In this document: in pieces, positions 12,085 through 22,856 of the stretch | How the letters are laid out: each line of letters opens with the position of its first letter | Position numbering within the stretch: the stretch's first letter is position 1 | Origin: Dethiobacter sp. | Lineage (GTDB): Bacteria; Bacillota; Dethiobacteria; Dethiobacterales; Dethiobacteraceae | DNA: 64,000 bases | NCBI GenBank assembly: GCA_018333635.1 | Contig: JAGXTL010000032.1 | Location: 38,764-102,763, forward strand | Direction of reading: 5' to 3' | The notes under the pieces: generated by a model | Database searches by the model: none | Seen by the model: only the letters and a program-made list of their open reading frames with translations | Told to the model about the DNA's origin: nothing | Made by a program: the position numbers and the translations under genes

Positions 12085-12820
12085 GCTCCGCCTCCCCCCG
12101 GGCAAAACGCACTTTGCCGCGGCTAGCCAGGAAACGTTTTACGCGTTCTGCATTTAGATTCAAAATGTTTTTTTCCGGCACCCCTGCCTGGAGCACAAGC
12201 GCCAACGCCCGTTCCAGCTTGCCTACGTCGGCTGCATAATGAGCGTCGCTGCTTATTGAGATGAGCACATCATGCTGTTTTGCCAAATGAGCGATCTCGA
12301 GACAGATATCACTGCTGCCTTGCCGCACAAAAAAAGAGCTGTTATTAATCTCTAAAGCCTTCCCCAGTTGCTTTGCGGCGCAGACAACTTCCTCCAAAAC
12401 AATGGGAAAATCGGGATTGCCGGGATGAACAACAATATCCACATGCCGGTTTTGCATTGCACGAATGAGCGCGCGCGTATTACGCTCACGGCACAATAAT
12501 TCCGTACAAACATTGTGCAGCCCTACCAAGACAATATCCAGTTGCTTTAAATATGCTTCCGGTAAATCAAGCCTGCCATGCTCATCGAGAATATTTACTT
12601 CAGCTCCACGCAAAATTGTTACACCGCCAATCTCCGCAGGCAACACTCGCAAATTACCGAAATAATACTCGTGAGGTCCACCGGGCATAGCCGGCCCATG
12701 GTCTGTAATTGCAACCAGTTCTAATTGCTTTGCGGCAGCCGCCGCCGCAATTTCTCCAATGGTGCTGTAAGCGTGACCGCTGGCCAGAGTATGGACATGA
12801 AGGTCGGCGAGAATTCTCAT
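12071..12820 (-). CDS. PHP-domain phosphoesterase (YcdX-like), copy 2
   Basis: PHP-fold metal-dependent hydrolase of 249 aa. It carries ADLHVHT, ITDHGPAMPGGPH, GAEVNILDE, VGLHN, VVHPGNPD and SSDAHYAADVG, the full metal-ligand set of YcdX-like enzymes. The substrate is unknown. Its 3' end overlaps the Crp/Fnr gene, and the FMN dehydrogenase gene ends 14 bp upstream, so these genes probably share one transcript. It is clearly related to the PHP gene at 10626-11357, but similarity by eye is limited to the motifs, so a recent duplication is not indicated. Confidence 0.9.
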   Translation of the reverse strand: MRILADLHVHTLASGHAYSTIGEIAAAAAAKQLELVAITDHGPAMPGGPHEYYFGNLRVLPAEIGGVTILRGAEVNILDEHGRLDLPEAYLKQLDIVLVGLHNVCTELLCRERNTRALIRAMQNRHVDIVVHPGNPDFPIVLEEVVCAAKQLGKALEINNSSFFVRQGSSDICLEIAHLAKQHDVLISISSDAHYAADVGKLERALALVLQAGVPEKNILNLNAERVKRFLASRGKVRFARGEAEHEFL

Positions 12821-12834
12821 GCAGGGAGCACTCC

Positions 12835-13848
12835 TTAGTAAATCACATGATAGTCCACAGCTTTAATATTGACACATCCTGTCATAAGCATGCCCTGACG
12901 CAGTTGAGCAGTCATTTTATCAATGATTAGCTTCACGCCGGCAGAGCCGCCGCCAAATGCGCCCCAGATAGCCGGCCGGCCAATAAGCACGGCGTTGGCT
13001 CCCAAAGCCAGCATTTTCAGCACATCTATGCCGGTGCGAATTCCGCCATCGGCAAACACAAAAATTTCGCCCTTCACCCGTTCCACAATTTCCGGGAGCA
13101 CTTCAGCCACCCCTGGGGTTCCGTCGAGAACACGCCCACCGTGGTTGGAAATAACGATGGCGGCAGCCCCTAGTTCCAGAGCCATTTCAGCTTCTTTAGC
13201 CGTCATAATTCCTTTCAAGATAAAAGGCAGCTTTGTCAATCCCATCAGTTCGCGCAACTGATAAAAAGTTTTTGGTCCTACCGGCTGGCCCTTGAGAGCC
13301 ATAGTCACAAGCCCGGCACCATCTAAATCAATGCCCACCGCAAAAGCGCCGCTTTCTTCCGCCTGGCGAATACGTGCGGCAATAGCATCCATGGAACGCG
13401 GTTTAATAATCGGAATGCCGCTGCCTCCGGCGGCGCTGATGGCTTCCAGTCCGGACGCATAAATCGCTTCTTCTGCTCCGTCGCCGCTAAAGGAGAGGGA
13501 ACCGGCCTCTTTTGCTCCTGTCACAAGACAGGAAATCATCTCCGCCTCTGAAAGCGCCCCGCCCAGATTATATGAGGCACCGGTAAGCGGTGCCACAAAA
13601 ACAGGGGTGTCAAAAGGTTTGCCGAATAATTTTACAGCCGTATTAGGTTCATCAACTTGGTGAATGGTGCGCATATTGATATGATACATGGCCAGCGCTT
13701 CACAGTTATTGCTAAAGGCAGAGCCACTTAACACACCGCCAATACCCGGAACTTCACCGGCGCACACTCTCCCGTCACAGCGAGGACATACTCGGCAATA
13801 GCCTTTTAGTTTTTCTCTGGCACTGTCACGCACTTCCTTTTCAGTCAT
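12835..13848 (-). CDS. FMN-dependent alpha-hydroxy acid dehydrogenase family protein
   Basis: TIM-barrel FMN enzyme of the lactate dehydrogenase / glycolate oxidase family, 337 aa. FMN and active-site features are PVFVAPLTGAS, ILKGIMTAKEAE (conserved lysine), ISNHGGRVLDG (catalytic histidine and arginine) and FADGGIRTG. The N-terminus has a cysteine cluster, CRVCPRCDGRVC, which is common in clostridial members of this family and could bind metal or a cluster. The natural electron acceptor and substrate are not known. The start ATG overlaps the HAD stop as TGATG; a TTG three bases earlier is an alternative. Confidence 0.88.
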   Translation of the reverse strand: MTEKEVRDSAREKLKGYCRVCPRCDGRVCAGEVPGIGGVLSGSAFSNNCEALAMYHINMRTIHQVDEPNTAVKLFGKPFDTPVFVAPLTGASYNLGGALSEAEMISCLVTGAKEAGSLSFSGDGAEEAIYASGLEAISAAGGSGIPIIKPRSMDAIAARIRQAEESGAFAVGIDLDGAGLVTMALKGQPVGPKTFYQLRELMGLTKLPFILKGIMTAKEAEMALELGAAAIVISNHGGRVLDGTPGVAEVLPEIVERVKGEIFVFADGGIRTGIDVLKMLALGANAVLIGRPAIWGAFGGGSAGVKLIIDKMTAQLRQGMLMTGCVNIKAVDYHVIY

Positions 13849-14669
13849 CAAAAAATTTCCTCCTTCTCATCAAAAAGGTATTGCCTTATAAAAACAGCCA
13901 CACCGTGGTCCGTATTTTTTGCCGTGATTATGTCAGCCACTGACTTTACCTCTTCTCGGGCATTGGCTACAGCCACACCAAAACCGGCGTAAAGAATCAT
14001 ATCCAAATCATTGTAGCTGTCACCGACGGCGGCCACCTGCTCTCGCGGAATATCCAACATTTCTGCTAAAAAGTGGAGTGCCTGCCCTTTTGTGGCTAAA
14101 CGATCAGTAATCTCCAGGAAATTGGGTCGTGAAATGACAATCGCCAGCTCATTACCGTAACTTTCAATCAGTATACTTTTAATTTCAGCCAATCTGCCTT
14201 CACTGCCAATAATAGTCAGTTTGGTAGGAGGCGTTTCCAGAAAAGTCGACAGCTCACCTACCGCAGTGACCTTCACATTTGCCAGCTGCTGGTAGTAACG
14301 AGAAAACTCATTTTCCTTCGCAACAAACAGTTCATCATCAATATAGGCGTTAAGATGATAATTGCCGGCCGCAGCCAACGCCGCCACCTGTCTAGCCAAT
14401 TCAAGAGGAACAGGCCTGTGGTAGAGAGTTTCCTCCCCGACAGCAGTACGAATCAACGCACCGTGATATGTAATGAGCGGCAAATCAATTTGCAACTGTT
14501 TTGCATATGGCAAAGCAGAACGAAACATTCTTCCCGTGGCCAGCGTGACCAACACGCCGCTAGCTACAGCACGGCGAATAGCATGGCGATTTTCAGGCGA
14601 TATCTGAAAATCTGCGCCAAGCAGAGTATCATCAAGATCCAGCGCCAAAATTTTAAAATTGTTTGCCAC
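13848..14669 (-). CDS. Cof-type HAD-IIB family hydrolase
   Basis: Haloacid dehalogenase-superfamily phosphatase of 273 aa with a type IIB cap. Motif I is LALDLDDTLL (nucleophile aspartate), motif II ATGR, the motif III lysine is near TKGQALHFL, and motif IV is AVGDSYNDLDMI. Such proteins dephosphorylate sugar phosphates, FMN or related small metabolites; the substrate cannot be read from sequence. The start is GTG behind GAGGT. It is coupled to the FMN dehydrogenase gene by a 1-nt TGATG overlap. Confidence 0.92.
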   Translation of the reverse strand: MANNFKILALDLDDTLLGADFQISPENRHAIRRAVASGVLVTLATGRMFRSALPYAKQLQIDLPLITYHGALIRTAVGEETLYHRPVPLELARQVAALAAAGNYHLNAYIDDELFVAKENEFSRYYQQLANVKVTAVGELSTFLETPPTKLTIIGSEGRLAEIKSILIESYGNELAIVISRPNFLEITDRLATKGQALHFLAEMLDIPREQVAAVGDSYNDLDMILYAGFGVAVANAREEVKSVADIITAKNTDHGVAVFIRQYLFDEKEEIF

Positions 14670-14683
14670 TTTTTACCTCGTCG

Positions 14684-15028
14684 TCATTTGTCTTTAAAGA
14701 GGATGCTTAGAACGCTGCTGATAATTGACAACAGCAACGCACCGACGATTCCAACCCAAATACTGTCAATACTAAAACCCTTTACCACCTCGGCCACCAA
14801 CCAAAGTAAGAACCCGTTTACTACCAAAGTAAATAGGCCGAGTGTCATAATATTAATAGGCAACGTAATCAAGTTGATCAGAGGTCGAATAACTGTGTTA
14901 ACAACTCCCCAGATTAGCGCTGCAACCAAGGCAGCGACAAAGCTGTCTATATTTATACCATCAAGAATATACGCAGCAAAATAGAGCGCCGCTGCATTTA
15001 AAGCCCACCGCCACAAAAAACCTTGCAT
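14684..15028 (-). CDS. Phage holin family 4 / YvlD-like membrane protein
   Basis: Small integral membrane protein of 114 aa with four hydrophobic segments, matching the superfamily of four-helix proteins named after phage holins (YvlD type in Bacillus). The recognisable pattern is WGVVNTVIRPLINLITLPINI followed by a helix ending in KGFSIDSIWVGIVGAL. These are normal chromosomal genes and do not indicate a prophage. An ATG at 15061 would add 11 residues, but the ATG at 15028 follows GGAGGTGGCTGGT with correct spacing. It may be the first gene of the run down to rapZ. Confidence 0.85.
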   Translation of the reverse strand: MQGFLWRWALNAAALYFAAYILDGINIDSFVAALVAALIWGVVNTVIRPLINLITLPINIMTLGLFTLVVNGFLLWLVAEVVKGFSIDSIWVGIVGALLLSIISSVLSILFKDK

Positions 15029-15236
15029 ACCAGCCACCTCCAGTTCTAAGGTTCGACACATCTTTTCCGATTCCTTTTGAAAGTTAAAAGATGTAAAAAG
15101 CTGACGAAAATATTAGTAATTGCCGTTTATTTCTCAACATAATTTTGAGCCGCAGCATAATACTAACATAGCCATCCAATTTTGATATCAATAAATGCAA
15201 AAGCCGGGAGTAAGTTTTCAACCGGGAGGGACTGCC

Positions 15237-15953
15237 TTGACATCAAGATCTAAACATATTTTCACTGCTGAACCGGTGCAATGGGCAACAGACTATATTT
15301 TTGATATCCTGGAAACTTTGGAGGAGGGCGCAAAAAATAGCGACTACGGCCTAGCCCTGTTAGCCCTTGAACGAGAAGAATTGCGGGGGATCTGGCATGA
15401 ATTAAACGGCCAGCTTCCGGCAACAGAAGGGAATGCCCTCTGCCTAAGCGGACGCCAGGGGACCATGCTGTTTGTGATCCGGCAGCTGCTGGTGTCGTTG
15501 CCGCCACTTAAGCCCTGCCTCCGCTACGGCCAAGATGAGACATATCAGTTAGCCTGCAAGCGGTTGACAAACGAACTTTTCTTTCTTGCGCAATTCCGCC
15601 GCTCGCCTGAGCGCAAAGCGCCCGCACCGGAACTGGTAAAAAACGCCTTACGTATCATAATCAGCCGGGGCATGGCGGCAGAACTACTTCTAAACGGTTC
15701 TCCCCTGCACATATATTGCCTAAATTATGTTCTGCCCCAACCCACCTCTTATATCTTTACCTCGCACACGATTTTGTGCGGAAGCAGCGATTTTGACGAA
15801 AACAGACAGCTTCAACTCATTCTCTATGAATTGGGACGTGCGATTTATGCTGCTAAACAGGCTGGCAAAGAACAGCCAGCCTGTGCTCTCAGAGAAAAAA
15901 CGGCAGAACAGTTTACGCATCATTTTGCTGCTTCGCACCTCTCTTTAGTCTGA
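15237..15953 (+). CDS. Hypothetical protein with degenerate HExxH-like site
   Basis: I do not recognise this 238-aa protein. It lies alone on the plus strand between two minus-strand operons and ends tail-to-tail with uvrC, the two genes overlapping by 9 bp. A longer frame starts at ATG 15195, but TTG 15237 sits seven bases after GGGAGG and is the better start. No signal peptide or membrane segment is visible. Near the C-terminus LILYELGRAIYA looks like the zinc-peptidase signature HELGHAIHA with both histidines replaced (Y and R), so a lost metallopeptidase active site is possible; this is inference only. Codon usage looks like its neighbours. Confidence 0.65.
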   Translation: MTSRSKHIFTAEPVQWATDYIFDILETLEEGAKNSDYGLALLALEREELRGIWHELNGQLPATEGNALCLSGRQGTMLFVIRQLLVSLPPLKPCLRYGQDETYQLACKRLTNELFFLAQFRRSPERKAPAPELVKNALRIIISRGMAAELLLNGSPLHIYCLNYVLPQPTSYIFTSHTILCGSSDFDENRQLQLILYELGRAIYAAKQAGKEQPACALREKTAEQFTHHFAASHLSLV

Positions 15954-17816
15954 GTCCTCCTGCACATCTTCATGCAAAGCAAAGTAGAGCGCCTCTGCCG
16001 CCGCATGATTCATGGCAGGAGCAGCCGTCAGTTCATCTATAGTTGCTCTGCGCATGGCGGTAATACTGCCGAAATGTTTAAGCAGGGCTTTTCTCCTTTT
16101 CTCGCCGATTCCGGGGATCGACAATAAGGTGGAACCCTTTATGCCGGGACGCAATTTCCGCTGGTAAGTTACCACAAAACGGTGCGCCTCATCACGCACT
16201 CTTTGTAACAGCTGCAAGGCGGGAGATTGCTTTGCCAGCCGCAGCGGCTTCCGCTCACCAGGCAAGAAAAGCAGTTCTTCTTCTTTGGCTAAAGCAACTA
16301 AGGGCAGTGCATCCAGGCCAAGCGATTTAAGCGCTGCCAGCGCTGCGCTAAGCTGACCTCGTCCGCCATCTATTAAGATTAAGTCCGGAACAGACAAGAA
16401 CGGGTCTTTTATACCGGCTTCCCCCGTTTCTCCCGCAGCGGAAAGATGGGCAAACCGCCGCGATAGCATCTCTTGCAACGCTGCATAATCATCCGGTTTT
16501 TCAATATTCCTCAGTTGAAAGCGTCGGTAATTTGCCGGCAAAGAAACGCCATTTTCAAAGACAACCATCGCCCCTGCCATTCCCTGCCCATGCAAATGAG
16601 AGCAGTCATAACCCTCAATCCGCAACGGCGGAGCGTCAAGCCCCAAAGCTTGAGCCAAGTCAAGGAGCACAGCCTGAGGATCACGCGCTTTATTTCGCAG
16701 AATTTCCTGCTCTAAAAACAGGCGGGCATTATCGAGCGCCAGTCTAACCAACTCTTTTTTGGGACCGCGCTGCGGCACAGAGAGGGCAACCCGCCTGCCC
16801 TGCCTGTGCCGCAGCCATTCTGTCAGCAGCTTGCTATCTGAAACATGGCAGGAAAGCATAATCTCCGGGGGGACTGCTCCCGCATGACTGTAATAGCGAC
16901 GCAAAAATATTGCCATGATTTCCGCTTCTTCTTCGCCGGTAGGATTAGTCAGCAAATAATGTTCCCTCCCGGTCACCTTGCCGCCCCGCACCGCAAAAAG
17001 CTGAGCGCAAGCCATCTCCTCGCCTGCGGCCAGCGCAATAATATCACGGTCGCCGCCTGTCGTAACCGCCACTTTCTGTTTGTTCGTAATGGCTTCCACC
17101 GCCCGACACTGGTCGCGGAGCAAAGCTGCTTTTTCAAACTCCAGATTCTCCGCTGCCGCCGCCATCCTGGCTGCCAATTCATTTAGCAGTTTGTCCTGCT
17201 TCCCTTCGAGAAACAGCAAAATCTCAGTCACAAGCTTGTTATATTCTTCTGCCGGCACATCACCTGCGCAAGGAGCCAAACAGCGGCTGATATGTCGATT
17301 CAAGCACGCGCGCTGCGCCGTTTTTTTATTTATAGGCCCGCGGCAATGGCGCAACGGAAAGAGCTTGCGTAGCAAACGGATTGTTTCTTTAACGCCGCCG
17401 GAATTGGGATACGGCCCAAAATAGCGGGCACCGTCTTTTTCTACTCGTCTGGCCACATGGATGCGGGGAAAAGGTTCTTGGGTAGTGATCCTCAAGTATG
17501 GATAATGCTTATCATCTTTTAAGTCAATATTATAGCGTGGCCTGTACTCTTTTATTAAATTGCTTTCCAGAATTAATGCTTCCACTTCAGTATCTGTTAC
17601 AGTATAATCCAAGTCACAAATTTTTTCCACCAAAACACTTACTTTCGGCGCCAATTTCTGGCTCTGCTGAAAATAGGAGCGTACGCGTTGACGCAAATCG
17701 ACAGCTTTGCCAACGTAAAGAATCCCGCCTTCTCCGTCTTTAAACAGATACACACCGGGACGGCGCGGCAACTGTGCCAGTTTAGCTTGGATAAGCGCAT
17801 CCTGTTTCGCAGCCAT
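15945..17816 (-). CDS. uvrC: Excinuclease ABC subunit C
   Basis: UvrC makes the 3' and 5' incisions in nucleotide excision repair. The 623-aa protein has the N-terminal GIY-YIG domain (RPGVYLFKDGEGGILYVGKA), a UVR motif around residue 205-240 (LEFEKAALLRDQ), the RNase H-like nuclease domain (EGYDCSHLHG and the following acidic residues) and a C-terminal helix-hairpin-helix (SIPGIGEKRRKALLKHFGS). The frame is open further upstream into uvrA, but the ATG at 17816 follows GGAGGCAGTT and gives the normal N-terminus. It starts 11 bp after the uvrA stop. Confidence 0.96.
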   Translation of the reverse strand: MAAKQDALIQAKLAQLPRRPGVYLFKDGEGGILYVGKAVDLRQRVRSYFQQSQKLAPKVSVLVEKICDLDYTVTDTEVEALILESNLIKEYRPRYNIDLKDDKHYPYLRITTQEPFPRIHVARRVEKDGARYFGPYPNSGGVKETIRLLRKLFPLRHCRGPINKKTAQRACLNRHISRCLAPCAGDVPAEEYNKLVTEILLFLEGKQDKLLNELAARMAAAAENLEFEKAALLRDQCRAVEAITNKQKVAVTTGGDRDIIALAAGEEMACAQLFAVRGGKVTGREHYLLTNPTGEEEAEIMAIFLRRYYSHAGAVPPEIMLSCHVSDSKLLTEWLRHRQGRRVALSVPQRGPKKELVRLALDNARLFLEQEILRNKARDPQAVLLDLAQALGLDAPPLRIEGYDCSHLHGQGMAGAMVVFENGVSLPANYRRFQLRNIEKPDDYAALQEMLSRRFAHLSAAGETGEAGIKDPFLSVPDLILIDGGRGQLSAALAALKSLGLDALPLVALAKEEELLFLPGERKPLRLAKQSPALQLLQRVRDEAHRFVVTYQRKLRPGIKGSTLLSIPGIGEKRRKALLKHFGSITAMRRATIDELTAAPAMNHAAAEALYFALHEDVQEDSD

Positions 17817-17827
17817 AACTGCCTCCG

Positions 17828-20659
17828 TTAAGCTTTTGCTTTCTGTAAAACTTTTACCAGGAAGCGGCCTGTATGCGAGGCAGCGACCGCAGCCACCTCT
17901 TCCGGGGAACCGCAAGCGACCAGTTCTCCACCGGCAGCGCCCCCTTCAGGCCCAAGATCGATTAAATAATCTGCCCGCTTAATCACATCTAAGTTATGCT
18001 CAATTACTAATACACTGTCACCGTTATCCACCAGGCGATCAAGGATGGTTAAAAGCTTGTTGATATCCTCACTATGCAACCCAGTGGTAGGTTCATCAAG
18101 AATATAGAGGGTTTTGCCGTTACTGCGCCGCGATAGTTCCGTGGCCAGTTTTACCCGCTGCGCCTCTCCGCCTGAAAGCGTGGGGGCCGGCTGACCAAGA
18201 CGTATATAACCTAAACCGACATCGAAAAGCACCTGCAGTTTTCTTTTAATCCGCGGCAGGGCGGCAAAAAAATCGAGCGCCTCCGCCACATCCATTTCCA
18301 GCACTTCAGCCACATTTTTCCCTTTGTAACGCACTTCCAGTGTTTCACGGTTATAGCGCTTGCCACGGCAAACCTCACAAGGAACGTAAACATCCGGCAA
18401 AAAATGCATCTCAATCCGTAAAATCCCGTCACCCTTACAAGCTTCACAACGTCCGCCCTTCACATTGAAACTGAAGCGGCCAGGCTTATAGCCCCGCGCG
18501 CGGCCTTCCGCCGTAACAGAAAAGAGCTCCCTGATCAAATCGAACAGGCCGGTATAGGTGGCCGGATTAGAGCGGGGGGTACGGCCAATCGGCGACTGAT
18601 CCACTTCGATCACTTTATCAAGATATTCCAGACCGGAAATAGCATCGTGCTCCGCCGGTTTCTGGCGGCCGCGCTGCAGTTCCAGAGCCAGCCTGCGATA
18701 AATAATTTCATTTACCAACGTGCTTTTACCGGACCCGGAAACGCCGGTAACGCAAGTAAAGACACCAAGCGGCACTTTAACGTCTAACTCCTTCAAGTTA
18801 TGGGCGCGTGCCCCAGTCACAATAAGCCATTTGCCGTTAAGGACCCGCCGTTTTTCGGGCACAGAAATCGATTTTTGCCCGGAAAGATATTGCCCGGTCA
18901 CAGATTCAGGCACAGCTTTGATTTCAGCAACGGTGCCGGCCGCCACCACATACCCACCAGCAATGCCGGCGCCCGGCCCGATATCAAGAATATGGTCGGC
19001 ACTGTCAATAGTTTCCTCATCATGCTCGACGACAATTACCGTATTGCCCAGGTCCCGCAGGCGCAGCAAGGTTTCAATCAGGCGCTGATTATCACGCTGG
19101 TGCAAACCGATACTTGGCTCATCAAGAATATACAATACCCCGGTCAAGCTTGAACCAATCTGCGTGGCCAGACGAATACGCTGCGCCTCTCCACCGGAAA
19201 GTGTCCCGGCTGCCCGGTCCAGCGTGAGATACTCAAGCCCCACGTTGCTGAGAAAACCTAGCCGTTCCTCTATCTCCCGCAAGACAAGCCGGGCAATCTG
19301 CCGCTCTTTTTCAGCAAGTTCCAGACTGCCTACAAACTGCCTGGCCTCCTCGACCGTCAGCCTGGTTATTTCCGCTATATTCTTGCCGCCCACAGTCACC
19401 GCCAGGCTGGCAGGCTTTAAGCGGCTGCCGCCACATTCCGGACAGGGATGATGAGACATATAACTTTCCAATTCCTCACGCACCTGCTCCGATGTCGTCT
19501 CCCGATAACGCCTGTCCAGGTTAGGGACAACCCCTTCGAAACGCAGATTGTAGCGACGAACATGCCCGTAGCCATCTTTGTAGTTAAAGGGAATTTTTTC
19601 TGATACGCCGCTAAAGAGAATTTTCTTCTGTTCTGCCGGGAGCTTCTCAAAAGGAATATTCAGATCAATCTCAAAGCGGGCGGCTACTGCCTGCAGCAAC
19701 TGCTGGTAATAGCCTTGGTTGCTGCCAGGCTTCCACGGCGCAATAGCTCCCTCAGCCAGTGTGCGCCGCTGGTCGGGAACCACCAGTTCGGGGTCAATTT
19801 CTGCTTTGCTGCCTAAGCCGCTGCACTTGCCGCAGGCACCATAGGGACTGTTGAAAGAAAACATACGCGGCGCCATTTCTTCGAAAGAAAAACCGCATTG
19901 CGGACAAGCAAAAGTGGCGGAGAAAAGCAATTCCTCTCCGTCAATAATTTCGATCAGCACTAAACCGTTGCCGTATTTAAGTGCTGTCTCCAGTGAATCT
20001 GCCAAGCGCTTCTCCAAGCCTTCCTTAATTACCAGCCTATCTACCACAATCTCAATATCATGTTTTTTATTTTTGCTGAGCGTAATCTCTTCTTCCAACG
20101 GACGAATCTCTCCGTCCACACGAACACGGACGAAGCCGTCGGAGCGGGCATCTTGAAATAACTTGCTGTATTCACCTTTGCGCCCCCTTACCAGCGGCGC
20201 CAGCACATGGATTCTGGTATTTTCCGGCAAGAGCATGATGCGATCCACCATCTGCTCCACCGTCTGCTGGGCAATCTGAATACGGCAGTGCGGGCAATGC
20301 GGCCGGCCGGCACGAGCATAAAGCAACCGCAAATAATCGTAAATTTCCGTCACTGTGCCTACAGTGGAGCGCGGGTTGCGGGAAGTAGTCTTCTGATCAA
20401 TGGAGATGGCTGGCGAAAGTCCTTCGATATAGTCGACATCAGGCTTGCTCATCTGCCCCAAAAACTGCCGCGCATATGCCGACAAGGACTCCACATAGCG
20501 GCGCTGGCCTTCGGCGTACACCGTGTCGAATGCCAGTGAAGATTTGCCCGATCCCGATAAGCCGGTAATTACAACCAACCTGTTGCGGGGAATTTCCACA
20601 TCTATATTCTTTAGATTATGCTGGCGGGCACCGCGAATCAATATCTTATCATGTTCCAT
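17828..20659 (-). CDS. uvrA: Excinuclease ABC subunit A
   Basis: UvrA is the damage-sensing ATPase of excision repair. The 943-aa protein has two ABC cassettes with Walker A motifs GLSGSGKSS (about residue 32) and GVSGSGKST (about 645), two LSGGEAQR signatures, and zinc-binding cysteine pairs ([35 protein letters not shown]). The start ATG at 20659 ([18 protein letters not shown]) is chosen over longer upstream starts because homologues begin here and length is typical. It overlaps uvrB by 11 bp and is second in uvrB-uvrA-uvrC. Confidence 0.97.
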   Translation of the reverse strand: MEHDKILIRGARQHNLKNIDVEIPRNRLVVITGLSGSGKSSLAFDTVYAEGQRRYVESLSAYARQFLGQMSKPDVDYIEGLSPAISIDQKTTSRNPRSTVGTVTEIYDYLRLLYARAGRPHCPHCRIQIAQQTVEQMVDRIMLLPENTRIHVLAPLVRGRKGEYSKLFQDARSDGFVRVRVDGEIRPLEEEITLSKNKKHDIEIVVDRLVIKEGLEKRLADSLETALKYGNGLVLIEIIDGEELLFSATFACPQCGFSFEEMAPRMFSFNSPYGACGKCSGLGSKAEIDPELVVPDQRRTLAEGAIAPWKPGSNQGYYQQLLQAVAARFEIDLNIPFEKLPAEQKKILFSGVSEKIPFNYKDGYGHVRRYNLRFEGVVPNLDRRYRETTSEQVREELESYMSHHPCPECGGSRLKPASLAVTVGGKNIAEITRLTVEEARQFVGSLELAEKERQIARLVLREIEERLGFLSNVGLEYLTLDRAAGTLSGGEAQRIRLATQIGSSLTGVLYILDEPSIGLHQRDNQRLIETLLRLRDLGNTVIVVEHDEETIDSADHILDIGPGAGIAGGYVVAAGTVAEIKAVPESVTGQYLSGQKSISVPEKRRVLNGKWLIVTGARAHNLKELDVKVPLGVFTCVTGVSGSGKSTLVNEIIYRRLALELQRGRQKPAEHDAISGLEYLDKVIEVDQSPIGRTPRSNPATYTGLFDLIRELFSVTAEGRARGYKPGRFSFNVKGGRCEACKGDGILRIEMHFLPDVYVPCEVCRGKRYNRETLEVRYKGKNVAEVLEMDVAEALDFFAALPRIKRKLQVLFDVGLGYIRLGQPAPTLSGGEAQRVKLATELSRRSNGKTLYILDEPTTGLHSEDINKLLTILDRLVDNGDSVLVIEHNLDVIKRADYLIDLGPEGGAAGGELVACGSPEEVAAVAASHTGRFLVKVLQKAKA

Positions 20660-22652
20660 GGTTATACTCATCCTCTTTTCCGGCTTTTCGCAATTGGAAT
20701 AACTGATCACGCAATCGGGCGGCACGCTCAAATTCGAGTTCCCGTGCCGCTTTTTTCATCTCTTTTTCCAGCGCGGCAATTGTTTCTTTTCTTTGCCGCG
20801 CTGTCATCTGCTCAACATCGTCTTTGCTTAAATATTTACTCGTTTCTTCTGCCAATTTGGTTGCCTGGATAACGGCATGCACCGCTTTGCGAATAGTAGT
20901 TGGGGTAATGCCATGAGCCTGATTATACTCCAGTTGGATGACGCGGCGGCGCTCTGTCTCGGCAATGGCGCTCTGCATCGAGTCGGTAATTTTATCTGCG
21001 TACATAATTGCCGTACCATGAACATGACGGGCGGCGCGGCCGATGGTTTGAATCAAAGAACGTTCCGCTCGCAGAAACCCTTCCTTATCAGCATCAAGGA
21101 TGGCGACAAGGGACACTTCCGGCAGGTCCAGCCCTTCCCGCAGCAAGTTAATTCCCACCAGCACATCATACTTGCCTAGGCGCAAGTCGCGAATAATTTC
21201 ACTCCGCTCCAGAGTGTTAATTTCAGAATGAAGATAGGCAACCTTGACACCTAACTCTTTGTAATACTCAGTTAAATCCTCAGACATCCGCTTTGTCAGC
21301 GTAGTCACCAACACTCGCTCATTGCGTTGGCTGCGCAGACGAATTTCACTGTACAAATCGTCAATCTGCCCTTTAACGGGGCGCACAAAAATCTCAGGAT
21401 CAATCAGGCCGGTAGGCCTAATGATCTGTTCGACCACCTGCTGCCGATGCTCCTGTTCGTAAGGGCCTGGAGTGGCGGAAACGTAGACGACCTGGTTTAC
21501 CAACCGTTCGAACTCCGCAAACATCAGCGGGCGATTATCCAAGGCTGAAGGCAGGCGGAACCCGTATTCCACCAGTGTTTCCTTCCTGGAACGATCACCG
21601 GCATACATCCCTCTCACCTGCGGCAGCGTTTGATGGGACTCATCTATGAAAAGCAGAAAATCCTTGGGGAAATAGTCAATCAAAGTAAACGGGCGACTGC
21701 CGGCCGGGCGACCGTCTAAGTGCCTGGAATAATTCTCGATTCCGGCGCAAAAACCGATCTCATTCATCATTTCCAAATCATATCTAGTGCGCTGCTCCAG
21801 ACGTTGTGCTTCCAGCAGTTTATTTTGACTGCGCAACTCGCGCAAACGATCGGCTAATTCCAAGTCAATATCCCTCATAGCTTTTTCCAGTCTCTCCCGT
21901 GAAGTCACAAAATGCGAGGCGGGGAAAATTGCCACATGCTCCCGCTCACCAAGAATTTCCCCCGTGAGCGTATCAATTTCCCTGATCCGCTCAATTTCAT
22001 CTCCAAAAAATTCTATACGCACCGCTTTCTCAGTGGAAGATGCAGGATAAATTTCCAACACATCGCCGCGGACACGAAAACGACTGCGTTCTAAGCGGAA
22101 ATCGTTACGTTCATATTGAATAGCAATCAATTTCCTGATAATTTCATCCCGCTTTTTTTTCATCCCCACACGCAAAGAAACCACCTGCTCCCCGTATTCC
22201 TCCGGAGAACCGAGGCCATAAATGCAAGAAACACTCGCAACGATAATCACGTCACGCCGCTCAAACAGCGCACTCGTGGCAGAATGACGAAGTTTTTCGA
22301 TCTCATCATTAATTGAAGAATCTTTCTCAATATACATATCTGTGTGGGGAATGTATGCTTCCGGCTGATAATAATCATAATAGCTGACAAAATATTCAAC
22401 CGCGCTGTCAGGAAAAAACTCCCGGAACTCACTGCACAACTGAGCAGCCAACGTCTTATTATGGACAATCACTAACGTTGGCCGCTGCAAGTGCGCAATT
22501 ACATTTGCCATAGTAAACGTCTTACCTGAACCGGTCACGCCAAGCAAAGTTTGATGCTTAAACCCTTTCGCCAACCCTGCCAGCAAACTCTCGATTGCCT
22601 TCGGCTGGTCACCCTGTGGCTTAAATTCACTCTTAACAAGAAATTTTCCCAT
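20649..22652 (-). CDS. uvrB: Excinuclease ABC subunit B
   Basis: UvrB is the DNA helicase-like subunit that verifies damage and recruits UvrC. The 667-aa product shows Walker [15 protein letters not shown], the DNA-wedging beta-hairpin region with [12 protein letters not shown], helicase motifs through [20 protein letters not shown] and QTIGRAARH, and a C-terminal UVR motif ([13 protein letters not shown]) that contacts UvrC. Upstream a TATAAT (22704-22709 on the minus strand) is a likely -10; the -35 is poor. I looked for a Bacillus-type LexA box (GAAC-N4-GTTC) and found only a single GAAC half site. Confidence 0.97.
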   Translation of the reverse strand: MGKFLVKSEFKPQGDQPKAIESLLAGLAKGFKHQTLLGVTGSGKTFTMANVIAHLQRPTLVIVHNKTLAAQLCSEFREFFPDSAVEYFVSYYDYYQPEAYIPHTDMYIEKDSSINDEIEKLRHSATSALFERRDVIIVASVSCIYGLGSPEEYGEQVVSLRVGMKKKRDEIIRKLIAIQYERNDFRLERSRFRVRGDVLEIYPASSTEKAVRIEFFGDEIERIREIDTLTGEILGEREHVAIFPASHFVTSRERLEKAMRDIDLELADRLRELRSQNKLLEAQRLEQRTRYDLEMMNEIGFCAGIENYSRHLDGRPAGSRPFTLIDYFPKDFLLFIDESHQTLPQVRGMYAGDRSRKETLVEYGFRLPSALDNRPLMFAEFERLVNQVVYVSATPGPYEQEHRQQVVEQIIRPTGLIDPEIFVRPVKGQIDDLYSEIRLRSQRNERVLVTTLTKRMSEDLTEYYKELGVKVAYLHSEINTLERSEIIRDLRLGKYDVLVGINLLREGLDLPEVSLVAILDADKEGFLRAERSLIQTIGRAARHVHGTAIMYADKITDSMQSAIAETERRRVIQLEYNQAHGITPTTIRKAVHAVIQATKLAEETSKYLSKDDVEQMTARQRKETIAALEKEMKKAARELEFERAARLRDQLFQLRKAGKEDEYNHGT

Positions 22653-22764
22653 GCCATAAGCTCCCCTGGTGCTTATTAAAACTTATTCTTAGTAGACTTA
22701 AATATTATATCATGTTCACTTTTTTTTTTACAGCACAACAGAGGGTCGATTCTGGCAGCTCAAA

Positions 22765-22799
22765 CAAAAAGATGCCTCGCATCTTACTTTGAGACACCT
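22765..22799 (-). terminator. Terminator after the 22857 gene
   Basis: On the minus strand GATGC-GAG-GCATC is followed by TTTTTG. A 20-nt stretch TTACTTTGAGACACCTTGTG here is identical to one in the metK terminator region (45755-45774), so the two terminators share a common origin. Confidence 0.6.
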
Positions 22800-22856
22800 T
22801 GTGGCTATGCTAAATCAGGACTTTTTTTGACGGTAGGCGCATTGCAAGCCTTTCCT

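Noticed and set aside
14684..15028. Prophage remnant suggested by the holin-family protein
   Set aside because: The family is a common chromosomal membrane protein family and no other phage gene is near.
22653..22740. Possible SOS (LexA) box upstream of uvrB
   Set aside because: Only one GAAC half site is present and no matching GTTC at the right distance.
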